Under the pieces are notes generated by a model. That model saw nothing but the letters and a program-made list of their open reading frames with translations, did not search any database and was not told where the DNA came from. Of a stretch of 13,271 nucleotides of DNA, positions 1-8,544 are shown piece by piece. Positions within the stretch are counted from its first letter, which is position 1. Each line of letters starts with the position of its first letter. This DNA is from Euperipatoides rowelli. Its lineage: Eukaryota > Onychophora > Udeonychophora > Euonychophora > Peripatopsidae. Both the position numbers and the translations under genes were made by a program. The stretch lies in the NCBI GenBank assembly GCA_003024985.2, contig PXIH01S0017327.1; one strand, written 5' to 3'.

Positions 1-649
1 TGGATTACTTAAAATTAGACTGATAATTTTCAACCCCCCTGTGGTTTACTAACCGAATGAACTTTAGCAAAATGTTCAAAGTGCAGAATTAACACGAAAT
101 GAAACCTAATTCCATTTCTTATCAATTAATATTGAGAATGAAAAAAATAAATACGACTATTTTGACTATTATTCATGGATCGATGTTATTTTTCATATAT
201 TTTCTAGGGGGAAAAATATTCTTTAAAACAGAAGTTGTGATATAGTAATTCTATTCCTGTACAGGAAAAGAAGAGATAAAACCATCAATACATTATGAAA
301 GAAAAGGGAAAATGTTTTAGAAATTAAATACAGTTGTTAATATAAAAAATCAATTCTGAAAATCTTAGAAAACTAAATCATTTTTTTTTTTTTAAATATA
401 TCAAACTGCTAAATACAGGCTTATATTTATTTAACCATGCAAGATATCTTTGCAATTACCATCTGTAGAGTAAATATCGTGAAAATAATGCCAAAAACTG
501 AATATTAATATAATTTGCTTTTTGACAGTGATGTATTGCTAAAAAAAATTAGTATACTGTAGTCTAAATTTATTTCTAAAAATCTCTACAGGCCTCTATA
601 ACAGGGTCCAGGGTAGTGCCGTAGTGGAAAGTGGGTTGAGGGGACGTTT
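1..649. other. AT-rich stretch without a recognisable gene
   Basis: No long open frame, splice-flanked exon or RNA gene could be supported. It contains only homopolymer runs such as the T tract near 380-392. Because it lies downstream of the last DCST exon found on the minus strand, it may be the intron before a missing C-terminal exon, or intergenic DNA. Confidence 0.5.
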
Positions 650-657
650 GTATAGAT
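650..657. repeat. Target-site duplication, left copy (gtatagat)
   Basis: This 8-bp sequence precedes the hAT-type end at 658 and recurs with one change (gtatagac) at 2167-2174 directly after the right end. Confidence 0.65.
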
Positions 658-1197
658 GAGAGGTTCCCAAACTTATTTGGCCTACTGCCCCCTTTAAAAA
701 AAAAAATACATGAGTCTCCCAGGAAATACAAATACAAATATGTCATACAACAACAGACTATTATAGTCCAGCGAGGTTGTCTACCTTCTTCAAGCGAACA
801 AAACAGAAAGATGATGAATTAACATTCTTTTATCTATCTATATTTCTACCTATGTTTTACAACATAGTAAAGAAATATGTTGTAAATAAGACACCTTACA
901 GCTTGAAAATTATAAAATTATTTTTTAAAATAAACTATAATAACATTCACATTACACACAGAAAATTAAAATAAATATCACAAATAACATTAAAAATCAC
1001 CCTAATGAGAAGAATGAATTTGATATATAAGTTTACTCCTATATGTGATTTTAAGTAATTTATTAGGCTACCACATAGTAAAAATTTCATAAATCAATTA
1101 TATGTGTTTGAAAAAAAAAATAGGAATAATTAAAGTGTTGACCTGCCGGTGAACTTGACCACTGGTCATTATATTAACTTGCATTTTGCCGTGTTTA

Positions 1198-1532
1198 CCT
1201 ATATGGCAAAATTTGTATGTATGTTTGTATTTTTGTATTCAATAATTCTAACCAACTTCTAGAAGTGCNAGAAAGCTGATATTTGGTACGATGATAGTTT
1301 AGCCACTAAAACTGACCAGAAAAATCTGAAAANCCCAANTTTCCATGTAGGGGTGAAAATACGGGCTAAAAACTCATTTTAGGGTGCCTCTGGTGATAAA
1401 AGTATGCAACTTTTACATAGGAAATGTATTGGAAGCTTTTGGTCATTTTATAGGATTATCTAAAATGCCTGAGCGGGGGGAGGGGGGGATTATCTAAAAT
1501 TCCTGGGCAACGCCGCCGTGTAATTCTGCTAG
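1198..1532 (+). mobile_element. Short non-autonomous Helitron-like element
   Basis: The 3' end reads GGGCAACGCCG (a GC-rich potential hairpin), about ten bases, then TTCTGCTAG followed by T. This is the hairpin-plus-CTRR signature of Helitrons, which insert between A and T without a target duplication. The 5' side starts near CTATATGGCAAAATTTGTATG after an A at 1197; the expected initial TC appears as CC, so the left end is approximate. The same 3' end recurs at 3765-3791 and, degraded, at 8404-8432. No Rep/helicase coding is present. It contains ambiguous bases. Confidence 0.55.
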
Positions 1533-1800
1533 TTTGGAAAATAAAGTAATCACTACAATGTTACACAACAGATTAAACATGTGTAAACGTTTTTCAAAAT
1601 GTTCGTCTCTTCTTTCTTTACGCTTCCACCGCCCCTTTATTTTTATTCAACACCCATCAATTACACCCAAGGCTGCTAATACCCCCCTGGATCACTCCAG
1701 CATTTCCTAGGGGGGGGGGGGGGCATTTTCACCCACTTTGGAAAATTATGATATAGATGGTGCCCACCACCCTACCTGTATTTTAGAATGTGCTCTAGGG

Positions 1801-2136
1801 CAGTGGTTCCCAACCTGTGGTCCGGGGACCACAAGTGGTCCCTGGAGCATTATCAGGTGGTCCCTGGCTGTTTTAGCAATTTTTTTTAAAAAATCCTACA
1901 TTTTTAGTTTGGCAACTAATCAATAACTTGGGTAATTGAATATAGACATATTCTTTCTAAAACAATCGATTATGGTATTGTGATATTACATTTAAGCTGG
2001 TGCTCCTACCCCCAAAGAAAAATCTCATCAAATAATCATATTTATTTATGTGTGTGTGTGTGTGTGAGGTGGTGGTCCACAATTTATATGTAGTTTGAAA
2101 AGTGGTCCTCACATGTAAAAAGGTTGGGAGCCACTG
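1801..2136. mobile_element. hAT MITE nested in an older hAT element
   Basis: The ends are CAGTGGTTCCCAACC and, as reverse complement, CAGTGGCTCCCAACC (14 of 15). A perfect 8-bp duplication ctctaggg lies at 1793-1800 and 2137-2144. The element is 336 bp, has no coding capacity, and includes a (TG)n run near 2050-2066. Both ends carry GGACCAC-type subterminal repeats. Removing it restores continuity with the homologous sequence near 7130-7203, which supports the boundaries. Confidence 0.85.
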
Positions 2137-2339
2137 CTCTAGGGTACAAAAGTTTGGGAATCCCTGGTATAGACTGTAGACCTTATACGATTTCATAACT
2201 GGAGACATGAAATTAGTGTTTTTAAATGATAAATGAGTGAAACCTTTTTGCTTTCAAGATTGAAATATTGTTAGAAGAATTAAGTTTAGTTTATAAATAT
2301 GCTAAATAATGTTACAATAATAATATTAATGCCTGCTGG

Positions 2340-2591
2340 CAGGCCCTCCACAAGGGGGAAGTGGTTGGTTATGGCACATTATATAGTTATGACACTTAAC
2401 AGCCAAAAAAAGCTTATAAAAAAAAGTGGCCTTGTATGGGTAACACCTAACAAAGTGTTCCAATACCCACCACGTGCCCCCCCCCCCCAAAAAAAAAAAA
2501 AATAAAAGCTTATCAAAAATATAAAGTAGTGGCACCAGTCCCCACATGAATTCTTAGTCCTGGGGTCCCCCGATTAAAATGTAGGGGCCTG
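2340..2591. mobile_element. hAT MITE with perfect 8-bp duplication
   Basis: It starts CAGGCCCTCCAC and its right end, as reverse complement, starts CAGGCCCCTACA. cctgctgg is duplicated at 2332-2339 and 2592-2599 (8 of 8). The element is 252 bp, non-coding, with a C/A homopolymer junction near 2478-2502 and two AAGCTTAT motifs that also occur in the element at 10881-11189. Its open frames on both strands cross the homopolymer runs and are not genes. Confidence 0.75.
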
Positions 2592-2836
2592 CCTGCTGGC
2601 GTAGTTGAGCTATTAAAAAGAATCACTCGGAAAACAAGTTGATCGTATATCGAATTCCGGAAAAGCCTTAGCTTTTTCCCAGATTAGACTTAGAACAAGT
2701 TTAATTGTTTTTATTTTTCCATCATTTTATGAAGGATAAATGGTTGAACTTGAATTTGCAGTATTGTTACAATGTAGAAAGAAAGCATATCAATAAAGTG
2801 ATAGTTTGATCCCGGGCGGCAGGTGAAAAACATAAT

Positions 2837-2885
2837 TTAAAATAATGATAATATTATTAAAATAATAATAAAAAAAATTAAGAAA
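2837..2885. repeat. Degenerate AAT-rich simple repeat
   Basis: A run of aataatgataatattatt and aataataat units. The surrounding 2600-2930 holds no gene I can support; a short GC-rich patch gatcccgggcggcaggtg at 2808-2825 is unexplained. Confidence 0.5.
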
Positions 2886-2929
2886 AATATACTATTCTCA
2901 ACCATTTGACAAATCTTCACCAAATTCAG

Positions 2930-3791
2930 CATATTTACTCTTTAGGACATAGCGAAAAATATATTCTAGCAATAAACCAGGTTACCCGACCCCCTGACTC
3001 TATGGACCACCCTCCCATTGGCAAATCCTAAACCCTTGGACCAATTGATAGCAAATTAAGCTGATTTACCCTCTAAGACCCAGTGAAAAATAGGCTTTCA
3101 TTAACCAAGTTTATTTCACACCCTAACCCTGTACCACCCCACCCCTCCCCATGGGCAATTCCTAAACCCTTGGACCAATTAGTACCAAATTAAGCTGACT
3201 TACGCTCTAAGACACAGCAGAATATAGGCTTTCATTAACCCAGTTAAGCCCACTCCCTAACCCTATGTACCACCCCCCCATTGGAAATTGGACCAAATTA
3301 AACTGACATACTTTAAGACCCAGAAGAATAAAGGCTTTCTTTAAACCAGTTAATCCCACTCCCTAACAATGTACTCATTGGCAATTCCTAAACCCTTGGA
3401 CCAATTAGTACTAAATTAATCTGAATTACCCTATAAGACCCAGCAGAATATAAGCTTTCATTAACCCAGTTTATCCCACTCCCTAAACCTATGTACCAAC
3501 CCCCATGGGAAATTCCTACACCCTTGGACTAATCAGGTCAAATATTGGCACACTTACTCTATAGGAACCAGCACAAATTATAGGGTATAATTGAGCCATG
3601 TCACCCCACCATGACTCTATGACCAACACCCCTCTCCATGGGTATTTCCTAAAACTTTGAATGATCGGTATCAAATTTGGAAAATTTACTCACTAGGACC
3701 CAGTAAAAAATCTAAGCTATTATTAATCCAAGTTACAACACCCCCTATATCCCCCTCCAGGCAATGTGGGGGGGGGGTGTCTTTCTGCTAG
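2930..3791 (+). mobile_element. Helitron-like element with internal tandem repeats; 5' end not located
   Basis: Right after the tandem array comes CCAGGCAATG, a G run, TGTCTTTCTGCTAG and then T at 3792. This is the same terminus as the element ending at 1532. The left end is uncertain: no TC start with the usual AT-rich leader is visible before the array, so it may be 5'-truncated. I infer that the repeat array is an internal part of the element. Confidence 0.45.
2935..3760. repeat. Diverged tandem array, unit about 113-134 bp
   Basis: The anchor motif cctaaacccttggaccaatt or close variants starts near 3027, 3161, 3387, 3514 and 3648, with a shortened unit near 3284. Each unit then carries ctctaagacccagcag-like, ataggctttcattaaccca-like and ccctaaccctatgtaccacc-like segments. 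The same family recurs at 7380-8400. Divergence between units shows that the array is old. Confidence 0.8.
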
Positions 3792-3883
3792 TAAATGTAT
3801 AATTAAGCAGTTAGCTTGACATTTTGATGATTCGCCCATCTTTTTTTTAAAAAAATAAAAATAAATAAAATAATTTAACTTAC

Positions 3884-4124
3884 TTGGCGGCTAAACGTTC
3901 CAAAAAATGAAATGGCTTAAAGACAAACTCTTTCGTATTCTTCTTACGTAATTTGCGACGCAGAAATTTCAGAAAGCCACCTCTTGTTTTTAAAATGTGA
4001 TTATATAGCCACATAGCTCGAAGCTGTTCTCTCTGAGGATAATAACATCCGGCTATCACGTGACGAAGTCGCAAGAAATAAGGCTCAAACAGAACCACCA
4101 TCAAATAGAAAAGTAACAGACTAC
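3884..4124 (-). CDS. DCST1/2: DCST1/DCST2-like protein, last membrane helix and basic cytoplasmic tail exon
   Basis: The acceptor is TGCTTTATTTACAG|GTAG, chosen because it starts with the 2 bases that complete the split Gly of the preceding exon. A second acceptor-like site 5' of it (...CATTTCAG) would put a stop in frame. Fragment residues 236-314: SLLLFYLMVVLFEPYFL is a membrane helix, then RLRHVIAGCYYPQRE (253-267), LYNHIL, and a strongly basic stretch FLKFLRRKLRKKNTK. The YYPxRE and LYN-x-(I/L)L motifs are family hallmarks at the end of the DC-STAMP domain. The exon ends at CAA|GTAAGT with 2 bases left over. Read through, this gives Lys then TAA, so the frame also closes naturally at 3880. 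I prefer splicing, because the donor is near-consensus, no AATAAA follows closely on this strand, and many family members go on to a Cys-rich RING-like tail that is not visible here. Confidence 0.88.
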
Positions 4125-4312
4125 CTGTAAATAAAGCATATAAATCAGATATAATTTCTAAGTGATGTCTGAAATGAGGTGTATAATATTTTGAAAGGCA
4201 GTAAAACAATTAAATATTCTCTATACAAAAAAGGTGATAAGAGTTCATTTTCACTATGATCATTTTCCATCAGAATTCAATTACATATTATTTGAGGCTA
4301 CGTTTTTTTAAA

Positions 4313-4456
4313 GATCTCCGCGTTCTCGGAGAACTATAGATAATGCTCTGAAGCTGGAGAAGTCAGACTTTAAGAAATTCGTAGCATGCTCTATTGCGGA
4401 TTTTTAATAATTTCTGATGAATCCGAGAACTATCGGAGAAAACTCAGACTTCTCCA
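4313..4456. repeat. Two interleaved inverted repeats (order A-B-A'-B')
   Basis: Arm A, ctccgcgttctcgga (about 4316-4331), is partly inverted as tccgagaactatcggag (about 4422-4438). Arm B, ggagaagtcagactt (about 4357-4371), is inverted as aactcagacttctcc near 4442-4456 (13 of 15). gttctcggagaac is itself a perfect 6-bp-arm palindrome. The block abuts the minisatellite. Confidence 0.55.
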
Positions 4457-4458
4457 AA

Positions 4459-5420
4459 TAAAAGCATCGGTATTCAGAAGAGTACCCACCATGCATCATA
4501 TAACACAATCAAAATTCATCAGAGGAGTACCCATAATACATCGTAACACAATGAAAATCCATCAGACGAGTACCCACAATTCATCGTAACACAATCAAAA
4601 TCCATCAGAGGAGTACCCACAATGCATTGTGACACAATCAAAATCCATCAATGAAGTACCCACAGTGCATCATAACAAAATTAAAATCTATCAGAAGGTA
4701 CCCACATTGCATCATATAACACAATCAAAATCCACCAGAGTAGTACCCACAATGCATCATAATACAATCAAAAACCATCAGAGAAGTACCCACAAGGCAT
4801 CATAAAACAATCAAAATCCATCATAGGAGTACCCACAATGCATCGTAACACAATCATAATTCATCCGAGGAGTACCCACAATGTATCATTACACAATCAA
4901 AATCCATGTGACAAGTATTCTCAATTCAACATAAAAACAATCAAAATATATCAGAGGAGTTCCCACAATGCACCATTACACAATCAAAATCCATCAGAGG
5001 AGTACTAAAATTCATCATAACACAATCAAAATCCATCAGAAGAGTACCCACAATGCATCATAACATAATCAAAATCCATCAGAGGAGTACACACAATGNA
5101 TCNTAANACAAGCAAAATCCATAAGAGGAGTACCCACAATGCATTGTAACACAATCAAAATCCATCAGAAGAGTACCCACAATGCATCATAACATAATCA
5201 AATTCCATCAGAGGAGTACCCACAATGTATCGTTATACAATCAAAATCCTTCAGAGGAATACCCACAATGCATCATAACACAATCAAATCCATCAGAGGA
5301 GTACCCACAATGCGTCGTAACACAATCAAAATCCATCAGAGGAGTACCCACAATGCATCATAACACAATCAAATCCATCAGAAGTGTACCCACAATGCAT
5401 CGTAATACAATCAAAATCTA
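4459..5420. repeat. 43-bp minisatellite, about 22 copies
   Basis: The unit contains catcagaggagtacccacaa, tgcatcataacacaatc and aaaatc. Successive catcag anchors at 4518, 4561 and 4604 are exactly 43 bp apart. Copies differ by point changes and single-base deletions (for example aatcaaatcc near 5285 and 5370). The unit in 4905-4945 is the most diverged. Open frames inside it (4386-4589, 5182-5421) are by-products of the repeat. Confidence 0.93.
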
Positions 5421-6155
5421 AAATTGATGAAAATAAACTTTATTAACATTTATATGTGTCAAATATGATGTAAATGGTCTAAACTTTGTCTAGGCATTAC
5501 CTCCATAATTTTCTTATTTTTGACTATATGAGATCTTTTACAATGGCAATGATTATTTACAAATTGCTGAAAATGAATTGTTTCTAATCAATGAGATAGC
5601 AATAGCTACCATCGATGTCTCGTCGTTGATGCCTCGGCAGCACAGATAGCAAGCATGATGTCTTTAAAATGTTTAACCCAGACGTCACATTTCGAATGCT
5701 GCCACGGAGATGGTTGTTTTTTCTTTCTGTCTGACAATAGATCTTTAAAAGCACCTTCAGGTGAGGGTTTAGCTAAATTTAGGCTTTTAAAGCCTTTTTT
5801 TTTTACTGTTCATTGTTCTCCTTTCGTCTCCATCTTTTATTTCGATGTTAGCTATTTTAATAATCTTGCACTCTGTCTCACTCTGTTTATATTGTTCTCC
5901 GTGACATGTACAGTTTTGCGGAGCTCAAGCTCAGATTTTTTTTGAAAAACACAGCCTGAGTCTTCCCCCTACCCCCACCTTTGAAATGCCAGTGTCTTTC
6001 TGAATGTATACAATAAAAATAATAGAACTTTAATAATAAACAAAAACTTTAAACTCTGAAGTTAAATTGTCATGAAAATTTTCATCCTGAATGGTAATAA
6101 ACTTCATAACATTGCTAAAGTTGCTGGTGAAATTATGAATTAATAAATTGCTTAC
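5421..6155. other. Intron sequence with an unclassified GC-richer block
   Basis: Positions 5595-5945 are open on the plus strand with no homology I recognise. The block includes ggcttttaaagcc, a perfect palindrome, followed by a T run (5788-5810), and a good-looking donor cttcag|gtgagg near 5757-5766. It may be part of an unnamed dispersed repeat. The rest is AT-rich without a gene. Confidence 0.4.
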
Positions 6156-6323
6156 CAATATAAGAATAGCCCCTATAATTAGGAATGCTGGGATGCGGTA
6201 AACATGGACGAGTATCCACCTCAGGGATGAAGTTATCGAATGATTGAAAAGAGTTTAACATCCATCGGTACATATTAGCTAATAGACCCTCTCCTTGAAC
6301 ATGCATTTTGGGTTGCTCTGGAA
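6156..6323 (-). CDS. DCST1/2: DCST1/DCST2-like protein, extracellular-loop exon (too short for simple ORF detection)
   Basis: A 168-nt exon with acceptor CTTTACCTTTTAG|TTCC and donor ATTG|GTAAGC. It has 2 bases completing a split Val with the upstream G, 55 codons, and 1 base left over, so it fits both neighbours exactly. Fragment residues 180-234 begin PEQPKMHVQGEGLLANMYRW, include a segment with SFQSFDNF, and carry DTRPCLPHPSIPNY (about 215-228), ending GYSYI. The G-x-G-xx-A-x-MYR segment followed by D-T-xx-CLP-x-P is the usual stretch between the two last membrane helices of DCST proteins; Cys219 is probably part of a disulphide in the extracellular loop. There is no in-frame stop. I found this exon by reading the reverse complement rather than from a long open frame, so the boundaries rest on splice signals, phase agreement and family motifs together. 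Confidence 0.88.
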
Positions 6324-6768
6324 CTAAAAGGTAAAGAAATATAAGTTTGAAATTTTAATTTTTAAATCCCCTCCACAATACATCGACAATGAAAATGTTA
6401 CTAGCACTCCAATGTCGATTTATAATGGACATTATGTCTTTAAAAGCTCTTATAATTCAACAATCATTGTTAGGTTTAAAAAAATGTTTCAAATTCATAA
6501 AAATTATGTTCAAATGGACTAAAATATATTTGTTTTTAATCACTCCAAATTATTTATTATAAAAAAATCAAAATAAAATCAGGGTATTTAAAAAGTTGAA
6601 ATTTTTTGTGAAAATAATTTGGAGTATAACAGAACAAATTTTTAAAAAAAATTAGAGTTGAAAGAAGTCTCTAAATAATAAAACATTAGTTTAGATATTC
6701 AATGAAAATCTACATTGAAATAAACAACTCATCATGACCCTAGACACCTTTAACTTATTAGTCATAAT
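6324..6768. other. AT-rich intron sequence, nothing recognised
   Basis: This lies between the acceptor of the 6156-6323 exon and the Helitron-like element starting near 6770. It has no open frame, RNA gene or repeat beyond short A/T runs. Confidence 0.5.
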
Positions 6769-6776
6769 ATCTACAA

Positions 6777-7203
6777 CAGGGATTCTCAACCTTGTGCCTG
6801 TGGGCACCCATCAACAAATTTGGGTGTACCCACCACTGTTCGACCATGAAACGAAAGCTTGTTCACGTTAACTTGGCAGTGCCCGTATCTCATTGATTCA
6901 GATTGTGAGTGGTTAGGCAACCAATTTTAGGCAGTTGTTTTCTTGTAAATCGACATCTTTAATTCCAACTTTTGTGCCAAGTTAACATGGACGAACTTGA
7001 GTGAAATACACACAGATGGCCAAATTGAGTAGTGGCGGGAATATTCAGAGAATTGTCTAAATACAGGTGATACAATCCACATTCTACCATGTTTTTTACA
7101 TCTGTGCATATATCTTCATCATTACAGAAAATATAGATGGTGCTCATCGCCCTACTGGTATTTCAGAATGTTCTCTAGAGTACAAAGTGGTTGGGAATCC
7201 CTG
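6777..7203. mobile_element. hAT MITE at the 5' tip of a Helitron-like element
   Basis: The ends are CAGGGATTCTCAACC and, as reverse complement, CAGGGATTCCCAACC (14 of 15). An 8-bp duplication atctacaa (6769-6776) / atctacag (7204-7211) differs at one base. The element is 427 bp. It contains an internal 24-bp inverted repeat (6855-6878 against 6975-6998, sharing gttaacttggca). The last ~80 bp match the end of the element finishing at 2166. Small minus-strand open frames here are not genes. Confidence 0.75.
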
Positions 7204-7379
7204 ATCTACAGTATATAATAAAATAAAATTGAATGTCTGTCTGTCTTTACCATACAGTATGTTCCTATAATCAGCCATTGGGCCAATCTGCTTAAAAATT
7301 TGGCTTACTTGCTTAATAGGAACTAACAGGTAACATAGGCAATCAATAAACTGGCTCACCACAACCTTTGATCCTATAG

Positions 7380-8400
7380 AACATGCTACCATGGGGAATT
7401 CCTAAACTCTTGGACCAATTGGGACCAAATTAGGCTTAATTAATCTTTAGGGTCAAGTAAAAAATATAGGCTATCATCACTCCACACCCTGACCCTATGT
7501 ACACCCCATGGGAAATTCCTACACACTTTGACCGATCAGGAAAACATTTGGCACAATTACTCTCTAGGATCCAATGGAAATTATTAGGTATCAATAAACC
7601 AGGTCACCAAACATCATGATGCTAAAACATCCCTCTCTTGGACATTGCCTACAAACTTAAACCCATTGGAACAAAACTTGACACAGTTACTCTTCAGGAT
7701 CTAGGATATCAATAAACCAGGTCACCAGACATCCTGACCCCTCTCATGGACTTTGCCTACACCCTTCAACCGATTGGGACAAAATTTTGACAGTTATTCT
7801 CCAGATCCAGCAGAAAATAAAAGATATCAATAAACCAGATCATTCTACCCCCTGATTGTAAGGATCACTCTCGACAGGAAATTCCAAAACTATTGGACCG
7901 ATCATACTTACATTCTAGGACACAACAGAAAATATACCCCTGATTGTAAGGACCACTCTCAACAGGAAATTCCAACACTCTTGGACCAATCATACTTACA
8001 CTCTAGGACACAATGGAAAATATAGGATCTAAATAAACCAGGTCATCCTACTACTGATTGTAAGGACCACACTCAACATGAAATTAAAAAACTCTTAGAC
8101 TGATCATACTTACACTCAAGGACACAATGGAAAATATAGAATCTCAATAAACCAGGTCATCCTACCCCTGATTGTAAGGACCACTCTCAACAGGAAATTC
8201 CAAAACTCTTGGACCATTCATACTTACTCTCTAGGACACAATGGAAAATATAGGATCTCAATAAAACAGCTCATCCTACCCCCTGATTGTAATGACCACT
8301 CAAATAGGAAATTCCAAAACTCTTGGACCGATCATACTTACTCTCTAGGGCACAACGGAAAATATATGATCTCAATAAAATGGGTCACCTCACCCCATAC
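7380..8400. repeat. Tandem array, same family as 2935-3760; last part has a regular 114-bp unit
   Basis: The opening units carry gaattcctaaactcttggacc and ccatgggaaattcctacac, as in the first array. From about 7840 a subfamily takes over with segments such as gattgtaaggaccactctc and cacaatggaaaatatagga. Its actctt anchors at 7977, 8091, 8205 and 8319 are exactly 114 bp apart; one earlier unit is 88 bp through a deletion. The later units are much more alike than the early ones. Confidence 0.85.
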
Positions 8401-8544
8401 CACTCCTGGGCAATGCTGGACATTTCTGTTGGTATAGCCTATTATATAATAATTTTAAAGGATGTAAACATGTTTGTTCATAAAGCTATCAGTGAATACA
8501 AACCATTTACAATATTTATTTAAACATTCATAAATTATATTCAC

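Larger units (their letters stand above)
658..2166. mobile_element. Non-autonomous hAT-type element, interrupted by two later insertions
   Basis: The left end gAGAGGTTCCCAAACTT (658-674) is the inverse of the right end, whose reverse complement reads CAGGGATTCCCAAACTT (14 of 17 bases match). It is flanked by an 8-bp target duplication, gtatagat (650-657) and gtatagac (2167-2174), 7 of 8 identical. CAG-G-TTCCCAA ends plus an 8-bp duplication are typical of hAT transposons. It encodes no transposase I can see; the small open frame at 777-974 is not convincing. A Helitron-like element (about 1198-1532) and a hAT MITE (1801-2136) sit inside it, so the original element was about 830 bp. Its last ~80 bp resemble the end of the element at 6777-7203. 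Confidence 0.7.
4125..6155 (-). other. Intron of the DCST-like gene (minus strand)
   Basis: The intron runs from donor GTAAGC (ending the exon at 6156) to acceptor TTTATTTACAG (before the exon at 4124). The two exons join inside a Gly codon. It contains the 43-bp minisatellite and a set of inverted repeats near 4310-4456. Confidence 0.8.
6770..8432 (+). mobile_element. Helitron-like element with internal tandem repeats and a nested hAT MITE
   Basis: The 5' end TCTACA follows an A at 6769. The AT-rich leader resumes after the nested hAT at 7212 (tatataataaaataaaattg) and runs into a TGTC-repeated segment near 7234-7246, as in many Helitron leaders. The 3' end reads TGGGCAATGCTGGACATTTCTGTTGG followed by T at 8433, a decayed form of the CTAG terminus at 1532 and 3791. 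No Rep/helicase coding is visible. Boundaries are inferred from the termini and shared internal repeats. Confidence 0.42.

Noticed and set aside
440-480. C-terminal DCST exon after a ctctacag acceptor on the minus strand
   Set aside because: The required phase gives TGG TAA at once, and no Cys pairs follow.
777-974. 65-codon plus-strand gene
   Set aside because: It lies inside a hAT element in AT-rich sequence, with Lys/Asn/Ile-biased composition and no motif.
1709-1724. G-quadruplex or regulatory G run
   Set aside because: A single homopolymer run inside a transposon, of uncertain length in a draft assembly.
1738-2208. Short frames on both strands
   Set aside because: They run across MITE termini and target duplications, and the terminal repeats themselves are being translated.
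2299-2547. Frames ending in Pro/Lys runs or containing Gly/Phe runs
   Set aside because: They depend on the poly(C)/poly(A) tract of a hAT MITE.
4125-4209. Extending the last DCST exon upstream to the open-frame start at 4209
   Set aside because: The acceptor at CATTTCAG gives an in-frame stop with the phase of the preceding exon, whereas TTTACAG at 4125 joins in phase and in line with the family.
4459-5420. CRISPR array
   Set aside because: The 43-bp units are contiguous and diverged throughout, with no unique spacers between identical repeats, and the context is eukaryotic.
5182-5421. Repeat-encoded protein on the plus strand
   Set aside because: The frame only arises because 43-bp units happen to lack stops; the frame changes between units and single-base deletions break it.
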